A stretch of DNA of 64,000 bases from Gorsachius magnificus (Eukaryota > Chordata > Aves > Pelecaniformes > Ardeidae): NCBI GenBank assembly GCA_034008185.1, contig CM067091.1:6179799-6243798 (forward strand). The letters are read 5' to 3'. Made by a program: the position numbers and the translations under genes. Of this stretch, positions 47,801 to 59,458 are shown piece after piece. How positions within the stretch are numbered: the first letter of the stretch is position 1; every line of letters starts with the position of its first letter. The notes under the pieces were generated by a model. The model was given only the letters and a program-made list of their open reading frames with translations, ran no database searches and was not told where the DNA came from.

Positions 47801-50800
47801 CTTTCTGGTGTTGCTGGATCTATTGTTTGTGGTGGCGACTTGGTTTTGATTATCAGCTGTGCTGAGATACAGAGCTGAGAGGCAGCTTTCGTCCCCAGCT
47901 ACAGCCTGGTTGTCACACTGTTTGAATTTCTTTGTTTACTGATGACTGTACGCTCTTTCCACGGGTTGTGCTGGGGAAGGGATGGGGGAGGGAGGACTAA
48001 TTATCTCCAGAGAGAGGCTTTTAATGCTGTTACTCAAAGGAACAGGCTTCATCGCCTAACTGAATGAATTGTGTGAAATAACGTGAAGCACCGGTGTCAA
48101 AGATATGAAAATTGAGAGCAGTCCAAATGATTTCTGTCTGCTGAATCCTGGAAATATATATATTCTTTCCCCCTTCCCCCCCCCAAGCTGTTGGCTAGCA
48201 GCAGCAATCGGAGGAGGAGGAGGGAATGGGTAAACAGATTGTTAACTTTATTCTTTTCTGTTTGTGCTTTTGGCATGCTGATTAGAAAACACGGTTAAGA
48301 GTTGTGTACCTCCCAGCTGCACAGCTGAGTTCAGAAGTCGTGATGGGCAGTGCATTATCACGAACTAATTAACCATGGCTGCTGAATGTCATGGGGCAAA
48401 ATAAGGTGCATACTGATGAGGTTGGTTTGCGCAAGCCTGGCACTTCCCTAGCTCCTGCACTAAGCTCCCAGTCTACTCCAGCTGCCTGCCTTTTGAAACA
48501 GATTTGGTAAAGATCATTGGACTTTGGTAAAGTCTAAAGGCACTTAAACCAGAGGGTTTGAACCTGTTTCACTTTGCCAGCTCCAGAAAGCTTTTGCTAT
48601 GAACCTCTTTGCAGACGAGTGAGGTCCTGGCAGCCAGGTTTTCCTTTAGTTAACCCACCTGCAAAAATGAACCCCTTAATTAGAGCTGCCTTGCCATAGA
48701 CTGAGTTGCCTAAAATCCATCAAGATTAATCCCTGCCATTGATTTTAAACTGGAGGCAGCCCCTTATGGGCTTCCTGCATTGCCTTACACTTGTCTGCGG
48801 AAGGGTTGAACCTCTCTGAACGTGCCTGCTTTTCGTCCCAAAAGCCAGTTAGCTTTTAAGGGTGCAAGCAAGAAAAAATTGGCCCGAGTCCTGCTGAGAA
48901 GCCTTGATTTGTGAACTTGGATCAAAGTCTGAGAGGCACTGTCTTGTTTGGTGTCTGCACAGTGTTTAACACCAGGGCACGCTCGGGGCTCTCGGTGTTA
49001 CAAACACAGCGTTGCAGAGGGTGTCTTAGCAGAAAAAAAAGAGGTTATTGCTAGACGTGGCCTTCAGGGAGGAGGTTGGGCTTGCAAGCCACATCGCGGT
49101 GGGTTTGCAGAGACTGTGCTCACGAGGTGAAGTTTCCAGAGATGCTTATGGATGGGGGAAAAGCCAAAGGTCGTCGCCTTCAGAGAATTTGAGCTTTGAA
49201 CAAAGCATGTAACTGTCTAAGCCAATTTTAAGGGGACTTTGGCATTTGCTATGCTCGCATGCCTTTGTGAAGGTTGCGTTCTCGTGTTTAATTCTTCTCT
49301 CCTACTTAAAGTCAAATCAGTAATGTTTGTCACTGACTGAATTCGCTGGTATGGGTCTGGGGTAATCGGCTGTTCCAGCGGTGCCTGCTGGAAGTGTGAT
49401 TTCTATCAACATTGTTTCTGCCTTGGGCAGAGCTCCCCTGCAGATGCATGAAAGTGCTGGTGCTGGTATGTTATTGATCGCTCTTGTGTCCAGAGCTCTC
49501 TAAAAGTTTTTGCAGGTTCTGTGTGCTGCCGCGATCCGCAGGAAGCAGGTTTGCAGGTTACAGCTATTGCCAGCAAGCCTTCGTGTCCTCGTGCGGGAAG
49601 AGACTTCAGCAGGTTTGCGCAGGGATGGAAGATGGGTCAGGAGGGTTTGGACTGGTCTTTGCTGGCTGAACAGGCTGCCTCAGGTTCTCTGGGAATGCAT
49701 TTTAAAGCTGCTCTGCTGCAATATTGACAATGGAAATCTGGATGGACCCACAGAATTTCAGTTACTGATCCTGTATGGGGTGACCTTGTACAGTCTAGGT
49801 TATCTTTATCAGCTGGGACCTAGAAGGGGGAAGGTAATAATTACTGGAATAAGTAATAGGCTGTCTGATTTTGTACTAGGAAGGTTGGTCTTTAATTGCT
49901 GGGGATATTAAGTCTAGTCTGTCTGGTGCAAACCAGGTGTAATTTATTGCTGGTGGGAAACAGCAGAAGTAAGAAGAGGGCTGTTAAGTCCATTTGGGTT
50001 TGTTCCCCTGTAAAGGGTGTTTGTGTGGTGCCAAAGAGAGGACAAATAATTAGAAACAAAGTCTTTATCACTTAAATGTTTTGATTAGTAGCAGGTGAGA
50101 AGCGGCACATTCCCTGTAGGGTCACTGAAACTTCCATTTACCTTGTGCTGAGAATTAAATTAGTGCTTATATCCTGCTCCTGACTTGATCTGTATCCTGT
50201 TCCTCCTGGCTGTGGATCGGGGCCAGAGGTGAGCAAGGTCACAGAATTTTTCATCTTGTACTTCCAAATCAATTTTTAACAGACAGTCCCGCAATTATCG
50301 ACAGAAAGAACTGAGACTGCAGACATGTTTAAACACGACTTCTCCTGGCTCAGCTGCGCCTTTTTAGAGTACTATCAGCCTTTGGGTGGAACTGTCAAAT
50401 GAGTGCTGTCAGGCGCTCTTGGCTTGTGCTATTTTACAGCAGTTTTGAAATTAGCTATGGCTTTAGGCCATCTGGCTTTTCTGTTACCTGTTCAGAACAA
50501 AGTGAGGACAGTTAATAGAGGGCCAGCATAGGCAGAGCAGCGAAACTTGAGGAAAATTTGTGTCTGGTAAACCAACCTGACACCCAATGCTGCAAGAAGG
50601 GGTTTTGCTGCTGTTATTGCTCTGTTTCACTTGTCTTATAAATACTGGATTTTTTTTCTGAATATGAAGATAAATAAGGTTTGCAGGGAGGGAAGTTCCT
50701 GAGCTGGAAAACTTCACTCGTGCACGGGCTGCTGGTTGCTGGGTTCAGGCTGGCTGCTTCCAAACTTCACCCAGTGACGCTGTTATTTGGGAGCATTAAG

Positions 50801-52518
50801 AAAGTATCCAGCTTCTTTGGGGGGTAGAGGGGAGCTTACACAGAATGCATCTGGTGGAAAGAAATGGGGGAATTTTCAAGATGAATTTACTAAGTAGGCT
50901 TTGTGTGAGGGATCTTGAACGCGGTGCAGTCTGGTCACCAGCATTAGGCACGTGGAAACCTGCATGAACACATCAGGCTTGGAAAGCAGGATGAGGGAGT
51001 GCTGCGATGGCTGCTGGATCTCCCAAATCAATCTGACACTAGTGATTACGTTAATCAGTACCATTTCTCATCTGCTTTTAGCTTCAAAACAAAGCCTTCA
51101 ATCTGTGTCCTAATGACTAGGTTCTGTCTAGCTATCAACTGGAGTGAGGACAGGGGAATTAGGGATGCTTGGGTGGACAGGAGGCCTAATTTAGCTCCCG
51201 GCTGTGTTGCTGCCGTGCTGTTTGATGTCAGACAAGTCACTTATTCCTGTACCTGTTTCAGCCTCCTGTCTACCCTCTCTAAGATTACCCCTACTTAGTG
51301 AAGGCGTAGTCATACTCGTGTTCATAGCTAGAGGGACGTATTAATGCATCTCAGCCTTAAGGGCCGTAATTAGCAGCCAGGTTCTACTGGTCTGGGTCCC
51401 ATCAGACTACGTGTCATACGCTGGGTAGATGGGGCCTTTAGTAAATAGAATATGAATAACAGGAGGAAGCATGTGGCCGAGTAGCAGGTATGTGTTGGGT
51501 AAGCTGGGCAATGCAGATAGGTATTGCTGCTGTGCTCTGGTTGAATCAGCAGTGTTCAGGTAGTTGTTTCTTAATTTGCACCATGTCCGATATTTTGTGA
51601 ACGTGTAATTTGAAGTTTTGGCCCTTTTTTTTTTTTTTTAATTGGAATGTTTTTCCAGGTTTCACACTGGACTTTTCTACCTGTGGATCTTGGTGTCTAT
51701 GTTAAGTTCCATTGCAGGGGAGGATTTTTCAGAGCTTTCTTAGCGTAATAGGAACAAGTTTGCCTTGATTCTTCAGTACATTACTGCTGCTCTTGGAAAG
51801 TGGTGTTTATAAAGTTGGTTGTGCTACGTTTCAGTGTGGAAAGGGAGGTGGGAGGAGAAACAAGAGGAAATTTGTTTCTCCTTTAATATGAAATTGTATA
51901 GGTGATGCTCTTGCATGGAGAGAGCAGCAGTCCTTGCATAAACACTGGATATATTAACATTTCTAACTAGTAAATTTATGGATAATCTCTTCTTTTGGAG
52001 GATTTATGCTGATTTGAGAGCATTAGTCTCTGGGAAAATTAAACCTCTTTTAAATCTACTTTGTTGAGACTGGGGAACTGCTGGTAAGCCCTGCCATCTT
52101 CCTCCAGCTTTTCTGCGGGCTTGATTGGAAATGCTGTGGAGAGACAGCCAGCTGGTCCAGAGGCATCTGGGGGCTGGGTTTAGGTGCTTTATCCAGTTGT
52201 GTCAAAATGGGTTTGGAAACTGTTCGCTCTGCTCCTGTAATGAGTGCGTGCAGCTTTGAGCACTGCCAAAAAAACCCCACTCATAACCATACAGCCCAAT
52301 GGGTAAGAAAGATTAAATGTTCACGGGAACTGTGAAGTGTCGTAAAGCCACTTGTCTGCACGATGCTGTAGTTTTGGGATGCTGGGTGTTGCTGTCTTCA
52401 GTGACCGAAATGTCAGTCTGCCTGCCAGTGCCAGGTGCTTCTACGATTGCCGAGGCATACCTTTGTTTCAGGGAGCTGATTCATGGCCCTGTGTATTTAA
52501 TCATAGTTTCTATAGCAG
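44858..52518. other. Probable first intron of the third gene, part 1
   Basis: AT-richer DNA with no coding exon I can recognise on either strand. Open frames are short (60-133 codons) and unlike known proteins. A T-run at about 51626-51641 may mark the poly(A) end of a minus-strand retrocopy. Confidence 0.55.
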
Positions 52519-54300
52519 TTAAATCTTTAACGAGAGGGTGGAGTTCACTTTCAGTTCACTCCGGGTTTTTCGTGGATGTTGTGGCTGATTCCTTAATGTG
52601 TTCTTGCTGATCAGAGTCATTTTTATAGGGGGCTGATGTTGAAGGGCATTCTGCGTTGTGGTGCATGTAGTAAGTACTAGACATTTCTTTAGGTTGGTTT
52701 GTACCATGCTGTGTGGCTGCATTGGTAAGTAACTGCAAGGAGTAGGATTCCTTATGTTGGTGCAAGATGTTTTGCTTACTACCTTTTGATTATCAGTGAA
52801 GATTGTAGAACTACCTGATCGTATACAGCCAGGTGAGGGTGAGTCCTCCTGTGCTTTCTGCAGATCATTCCCTTGGGGTTTGACAGTATCTGCTGGCTCT
52901 GAAGTTATTGGGACACTCTTATACAACTGCAGTTTTACTAAAAGCTCAAATTCTTGGGTATTTCCAAGGTGACTTTGCTGTGGGAAGCTATTCGAGTCTT
53001 CATTCTTAATGCCAGTAGCAAGGGTTTTGATCTGCATAATCAAGGTAATAGGGAGGATAGTGCTTCTTTGGGTGTTTAAAGCCACATGTTGTCTTGCTCT
53101 CATGTCTTACAAAAACGTGGTGCATTTTTGTACTTTGAGCACAACGTTGATCCTGGAGATGTTCGTTAGCTGAACAGGTCCTTGGTGGGCAGCTCTTCTG
53201 GGCTGGCTGGCCGTGCTGCTAGTGAGTTGGGCTTCAGCAAAGCCTCGTCTGAAGTTGGTGTTAGTGGTTGCTCTCGGGAAAGCGGGATGGCTTGTGCTCT
53301 TGTTTGCCTGCATCGATCGTCCACGCTGTTCATCCTTGCACCCCTTTGGAGCACGCATGCTTTGGAAGCAAAGCAAGCTTTCTCATCCAAATTTCTGTTT
53401 CTGATGTGGCACGTGACTTGCCGCTGACAACGAGGGCAGTTGAAATAGGGGTCTGTTGGGAAGGGATTTGTATCTGCATTAAACAGAAGGAGAATGTGGC
53501 CATTGCCAACAGCCTGTCAGGGAGATGCTTCACTGGTGGTGTGCTGGGTTCACCAGCAGCAGACTGGCTTTTGTCTGTGTCCCCAAGATGAATCATGTTT
53601 GGGGTTAAACTGCTGTTCAAAACCAACCAGCAAAGAAGTTGGGAATGTGGTGCACAAGGAGCTGGGGTGGTTGCATGTCAGCATGCGGCTCGGCTCCATG
53701 AGTGATGTTGGATGTCTCGCACTCCACGGGGATTAGCTCCTGTATTGCTGTAGGTGTCCCTTCCACGCCTGTCCCTTGCAGCTGGAGATCAGCTTTTCCT
53801 GTTACACAGAGACTTTGCAGGTGATGTGGAGGTCCTGGGTTATTTGCCTTTTCTGTTACAGCATTGAAGGCAGAAACAGTTTGGTCTTTGCTTCCTGACC
53901 GTAGTAGCTGGGACATGAGATCTTCTAAGCCTGCATTTGTGGAGCTTTCTCGCAGTTGCAGGCTTGAGTCTTAAATTTGGTGTCCCCACAGGCTCTGTCT
54001 TCAAAAAGCATTGCTTGCTAGTTCTTCTGGCTGATACTGAGGGAGCTGAGCTGCTTTGCAATTGCTGTTTGACTGTGTTTGAAGTAGCCTTTGTGGGGTG
54101 AAATGTTTGCTGTCTTTTAGCAGAGTGCTTGTCAAATAGTTTCATTGAGTGCACTCAGCTTTTTTAACAGATGGGGTAGATTTTTTGTGAGCCTGGGCAA
54201 CCACAGCGATAGTTTTGCAAGGTGAGACATTTCTGTTTTGACGGGCAGGAGAAATAATAACGTCGTGTGATTCATAACTTTGGTTTTTGGATCGGTGAAC
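52519..54300 (-). pseudogene. Possible degraded retrocopy, parent unknown
   Basis: The minus strand carries a succession of protein-like stretches that change frame. They are SYESHDVIISPARQNRNVSP, then KKSTPSVKK, then KATSNTVKQQLQSSSAPSVS, then LEDLMSQLLRSGSKDQTVSA, then a cysteine motif YFNCPRCQRQVTCH, then a 194-codon open frame (52519-53103, with EFELLVKLQLYKSVPITSEP). That frame is the longest in the AT-richer half of the window. There are several frame changes and stops, no introns I can place, and a T-run (poly(A) on the minus strand) near 51626-51641. This fits an old processed copy of an unknown Ser/Thr-rich protein with a zinc knuckle. I do not recognise the parent, and chance open frames remain possible. 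Confidence 0.3.
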
Positions 54301-57300
54301 TTTTTTTTTTTTAAAGGATATTAGTGTTTGCCTTCAAAGAAATCTGATTTGAAAGCCAAACATTAACAGAAGGAGTTCCTGAGCGGTGCTGGTAGGATGG
54401 GTCTTGGGGACAGAGCTCTGGGTAGGCTTGAGGGGACTGGAAGAATTGGTGCTTAGGCAACGTGAGCCGCACAGTGCTGTGCTCACAGATTCTTCCCCTT
54501 GTGCTCGGGTTGTGGAGAGGGAGGGTGGCACGGAGGGCAGCGCCGCGTGGGTGAGCGGGGGCTCTGCCTGGATTTGGGTCACTGCTGTGCCGGCCACAGC
54601 TTCTCCAGGGGCCTAGGAGTTGTGGCGTTAGCAGATCTGCTTCAGGTCTGCTGGGGCAATGATTAACCACGCCAGGAATCCAGTCCTGTCAATAGCCTGT
54701 GTTCCAAATGGAAGTGTGCTGCAGATGGTGAGCGAAATGGCACATGGGGACCACGAGCAGGGGAGAAGGGAGGGAGATTTCGGTCTCTTATGCTTGCTGT
54801 GTTTGGTGTGCGTTGCAAAGCACTACAGGAACGGCCTCTCGCACTGATTTTCTGTCTTGGCAAAGGCAGCAGTGAGGTATCTGTATGAATAATCAGCAGT
54901 CTCTGGTGGCCAGGTGCTCCATTTGCAGAGTGCAGCCTTGTTCCTAAGAATCCAGGTCTAAATACCTGCAGGCTTGGGGGATTATGAAGTTGGGGGCAGG
55001 TCCTGCAGGAGTGAGCAAGGCAGAAGATCGTCTCCCATTTCAGCATTTTATTGCCTGCTCTCAGGGCTATCGCTTCCTTTGCAAAGGGGTTATTTCCTTC
55101 CTGTAATGTGGTATTGAATGGGAGGAGGGTGTGCAAGAAAGTGAAAATCTGGAGTTGTCTGTGGTGGTGACTGAGTCTTTGCATTTTAAATTTGGTCGCA
55201 TTTACTGTTGCTATCTGGGGCAGGCGGTACGTCAGCTAGATTGCAGGGCCTGATCTGCCATTTGAGAGACGCAGTCTCCCGAAGTCAGAGAGAGAATGCA
55301 TGTGTGTTTTTAGCGGATTGCAAGTTTAATTGGCCTATGTGTGAGTTTGAGCTGGTTTTGTGGCTGGAGGATTGCTGATTTATGTCGTGATCCCTTAACA
55401 AAACAGTTCTTGTGGAGGCAGACTGCCACGAGGCTTTGTGTCTCGGGCTGCCACCGTACAAAGGCTTTGCTGGAAGCGGAGCGGGCTTTCCGTGCCGTGC
55501 ATGCCTCTTGCGTCCATCTGTCTGTGCTGGCTGAGGGAGAGCTGGAATTTGGAAATGCTTTTAATTGTGCGGGGGGGGGTGGGGGGGGGTGGGGGGGTGG
55601 GGGCAGGTGGCTTTCCATTGCATGGCTTTACAATGAATTGTTTATGCTGGTGTGTAGATTGGGGTAGGGTTTTGTTGCTGTCTGTTGTTCCAAGAAAATG
55701 GGAGAAATGAGGGGCAGAAAGGGTGGAACTGGTTGAACTGGAATTCCCGGGTCATGCCTGGCCTTGGGTTACGAACAGCAAGGTCCTGCTCATTCAAAAC
55801 CTGGGGCTGGCAAATCCTGGTGCACTGGGATCTGTTGGTGTTTTGGGTTTTTGCTCCTAAGTGTATTGGAGGATTTTAATAATAATTTTGTAGTGGAGAT
55901 CTCAATCTTGGAAATATGGATAAACAAGGCCTGTTTTGTCACACTATTAGATACGCATTCCTCACTGTTGGGATGCAAGAGTGTCTAGTACAGATACTCA
56001 CAGCTTGGTGACCTAAACTGGCTCAAACCGCATGGAAAGGTGAGGATGGCTCCTTTCCTTCGGTGTTTGCTGTGGAAAAATGGAATAGAGGAGCAGGCAG
56101 GATCTGATGATTCACGTCAGATTTTTGTGGTGCTGGGAAGCCTGACTTAATGCCTTCCTAAGCCAGTCTTACCCCTTCACTGTGACTGCAGGCTGCGCTC
56201 TCCAGTGCGAGACCCCTGTTTTGGGTTGTAGCTGTGTAAACACCTGAAACTGCTATAGCTGCTGAAGAAGAGGTCCTGCGTTTTCACTCCCTCCCTTTAC
56301 AGTTGAACAACTCTTTGTGAGCCATGTGACAAACAAATTGAGGAACTGAATTGGAATTAAAACCAGCTGTTTCTGCACCAGGCTGGTTTTGACTGGGGTC
56401 AGCTGTTGGATGAGATTCCCCATGCCAGCGGAGAGGAGGGCAGGCAGAGCTGCTCTGTGTGCTGCCAAGCGCCTGTGAAACGGCTGCTGTCATTGCCTTC
56501 TGCACAGAGCTATTTTGGGGTTCGAGTGCATTTGCTCTGGTCTGGGTTTGGTGCTTGTGCCTGCGTGCCTTCACCCGGTGCTTGCCACTGCACTGCTCCC
56601 TCGAGGAAGCTTTCAGGTTTAGTTGTTTTTCCAGTTTCGTTTTCAGTTCAGATGAACCTGAAAAAGGTGTGACGCTGCAGGCACGGGAGAGCTCCACTGA
56701 ACTCTACAGGGTTAGGATGGTTTGTTCCTGGGGGGCTTTTCCTCAGGCCTGTTAATTTTTGTGGGAAGCCTGGTCTTCGGCTCACACAGATGAATGTTTT
56801 CTCCTGACAAAAAAGCTTACTTTATCCCAAATGCAGTACCATGTTATATTTTTGCAAGACAGCAGGGAAATTGGGGTGCTTTGGCTATTTTTGTGGTGTG
56901 CTCTCTTGGCTGCAAATACAGGTATGTGACAAGAAGACCTCATTAGTTTGTGCTATGGTAAAAGCTTGAGTTTGCAGCAAGGTAGTTAATACCCAGACCT
57001 AACCCCAGGCTGAAAGGATGGGGAGGGCAGCTGAAGAAATCAGTCACTTCATTTCCCTTTGGCTGCTGAAGTGGCGATGGAGCTAGGAAAGTGTTATGAT
57101 TGAGCGGTCTGAGCTGGTCCCCGCTGCAGAGCACTTACAGCTCAGTTCATGGGCTGCCTTTCCCTGGAGCTCCCTGACCCATCTGGAGGGACCGGAGAGG
57201 CTGCAGTTACAGGTTCCAGCAAATAAATTTACAGTGAAGCAAATGCCTGATGGCTGGCAGAGCTCCTGCAGCTTTCTGCGTGCTCGTTCCTTGCTGCTGG

Positions 57301-59280
57301 GATGCGAGAGTGCAAACCTGTGAAGCGTAAGTCCCGGTGAAAGCTGCGGTAGGTTTGTGTTCGATTGCGCGTGGGCGTTTTACAGCTCACTGTGTTCTGG
57401 GGTAGCTGTTTATTGCTGTCATGCCACTGTTACGTATCTAAACGCTGTTTTTTGTGGACACCTCTTGGTGAATTGAAGTGTTCCTCAGGTGAAGTCATGT
57501 AGGAAATCTTTATTTATAGGCAAGCCCCAAAGCTGGCTGACAAATACCCTCTGTGGCCTTCAAATGAATTGCATCATCTGTCCATCTTTGACTCGTGTCA
57601 GAGGGGAAGGATACCTATCAGTTCTGAAGATTGCTGTAAGCGTCATTAATTTACAGAGTGAAGCTGGGTCTGATCGGATCAAGCTTCAGTCCCTTTTTGC
57701 ATCCAAACAGCTGTTCCTCAGTACCCATTTTACGGCAGAACGGATTTTTCCTTTAATAAACGTGTCACCATCGGTCAGTGTAATCTGCACAAACACTTCC
57801 CTTGGCCACCTTGCTATGAGGTGTCCTTTTTAGAACAGCTTGCCTTGATATTTGGAAGTAAGAAGTGACAGTGTGCCGGGCCTTTACCTCCAGCCATGCA
57901 GTCCCTACGCGCAGGGACGGAGCCGCTTATCTCGCGTGGCAGAGGTACGCAGCCAGTCTGAATGCATTCCCTTGCGTCTGTGCCGAGATGACTGTCGGCA
58001 GCGGCGAAGTGCTGGGGTTTGTCCCTTAGAAGGGCACGTTGTGCTGGGGTAGGGATGGAGAGGGCATTCGACCGTGGGCTTTCCGTGGATGTGTCTAACG
58101 GGGTTGAGTGTTGAACACGAGTGGGTGGGTACGTGTCGTGACGTCTCTCCGTGGCTAACGACATCTCCTTGGAAGCGTGGGCCACACTGAAAAATCTTTC
58201 TTTGCCTTGAAACGGATTATTTCACCACCTGCTACCTTCTAGAAGAACTGAACCAAGGTGTGTTTCACACGACTGATGTCGGCTTTCATTTAAAATGAGT
58301 CCGTTTTCCAGCTGTAGGTAAGGATACAGGGATATTTCAGCATATTTTCACATTTCCAGAAATGCTGTCAGCTTATACTGGTGGTTGCCTGACACACACG
58401 CAGCTTTCTAACTCCTGGGGCTTACCAAGGGCTACCTTTGAAATCTTAAAAGCACAGCAAAGCACTTTTTGTTTATTTCTAGTTTATATGGCTCAGGATG
58501 GGTTTAAGTCCTGCTTAGTGTTAACATTTTTTTCTTAATATGCCTTTTCCATATTACATTTTGTAAGTGATCACATTCTTCAATCTCCTTGCTCTGATAG
58601 AGTTAATTCCATTCCCAGAAACCTTCTTGTTTAAAATTTGCTGGGAGTGCTAGTGTAGGTGGAGGAAATGGGGGGGTACTTTTGTAACCATTCCTCATGC
58701 TGGCACCTATCAAGAAGTCTTGTTTGCTGAGCAAACCAGCAGTTTCTGGCTTGTCGATACCTGTGCTTGGGAGTGTGTGGGGTGGGGGGGTGGGTGTCAC
58801 AGAGTGTGTTACCGAACCTGCTCTGATGTCCAAGGACACAGCAGTTGAACAGAACACAAAGGCTGAATCTGGCATACAAGAGAGGTCACCAGAAAGTCAT
58901 AGCTTACAGTTCAAGCTGCTCATTTTTTAAGGATTTTTGTTCCTTATTGGATTTTAATTTCCTTCTGAAGCTCCTAACAGGCTCTTTCTCATATAGGACT
59001 TGTATTATATCACCTTGCGAGGTGTATATGATTCTTGCTTAGCTCTTAGATGGATTTATTCAAGGTAATCCAGAGTCAAGTGATCTGACAAACCACCCAG
59101 GTGTGCTGGTTCCCGAGGCACGTCTGTGAGCTGCTGGACGTACCCCAAGCGCTCCCGTCCGAGGCAATGCCTCGTGTGTGGGATCCTCTGCTTGTGCACT
59201 GGGACCTCGCCGTGCCAGGTAGGCAGACCAGAGAGCCAGCTCCAGTGAGCTTACACTTAACACACTGCATCCGGTAGTGA
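54301..59280. other. Probable first intron of the third gene, part 2
   Basis: No coding exon recognised. A minus-strand frame of 173 codons (54663-55184) could be a further piece of the possible retrocopy but matches nothing I know. A G-rich tract lies at 55571-55603. Confidence 0.5.
55571..55603 (+). repeat. G-run cluster
   Basis: Four G-runs of five to nine bases separated by single T residues, a strong G-quadruplex candidate on the plus strand. Confidence 0.9.
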
Positions 59281-59458
59281 AACGCTGGAACGGGTTGCCC
59301 AGAGAGGTGGTGGAGGCCCCATCCCTGGAAACATTCCAGGCCAGGTTGGACAGGGCTCTTGAGCAACCTGATCTAGTTAGCGGTGTCCCTGCTCATTGCA
59401 GGGGGGTTGGACTGGATGGCCTCTAGGGGTCCCTTCCAATCCAAAGCATTCTATGATC
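59281..59458 (+). mobile_element. CR1 LINE, 3' end fragment
   Basis: Nearly the same CR1 3' segment as at 4497-4684: GGGTTGCCCAGAGAGGTGGT, GAGCAACCTGATCTAGTTAG, GGTTGGACTGGATGGCCTCT, ending ATTCTATGATC. Sense orientation, 5'-truncated, non-coding. Confidence 0.95.

Noticed and set aside
53360..53460. A CPRC...NLDEKAC segment resembling a UBZ4 zinc finger
   Set aside because: The spacing and the expected histidine do not fit the UBZ4 pattern and the reading frame around it is broken, so I keep it only as part of the possible retrocopy.
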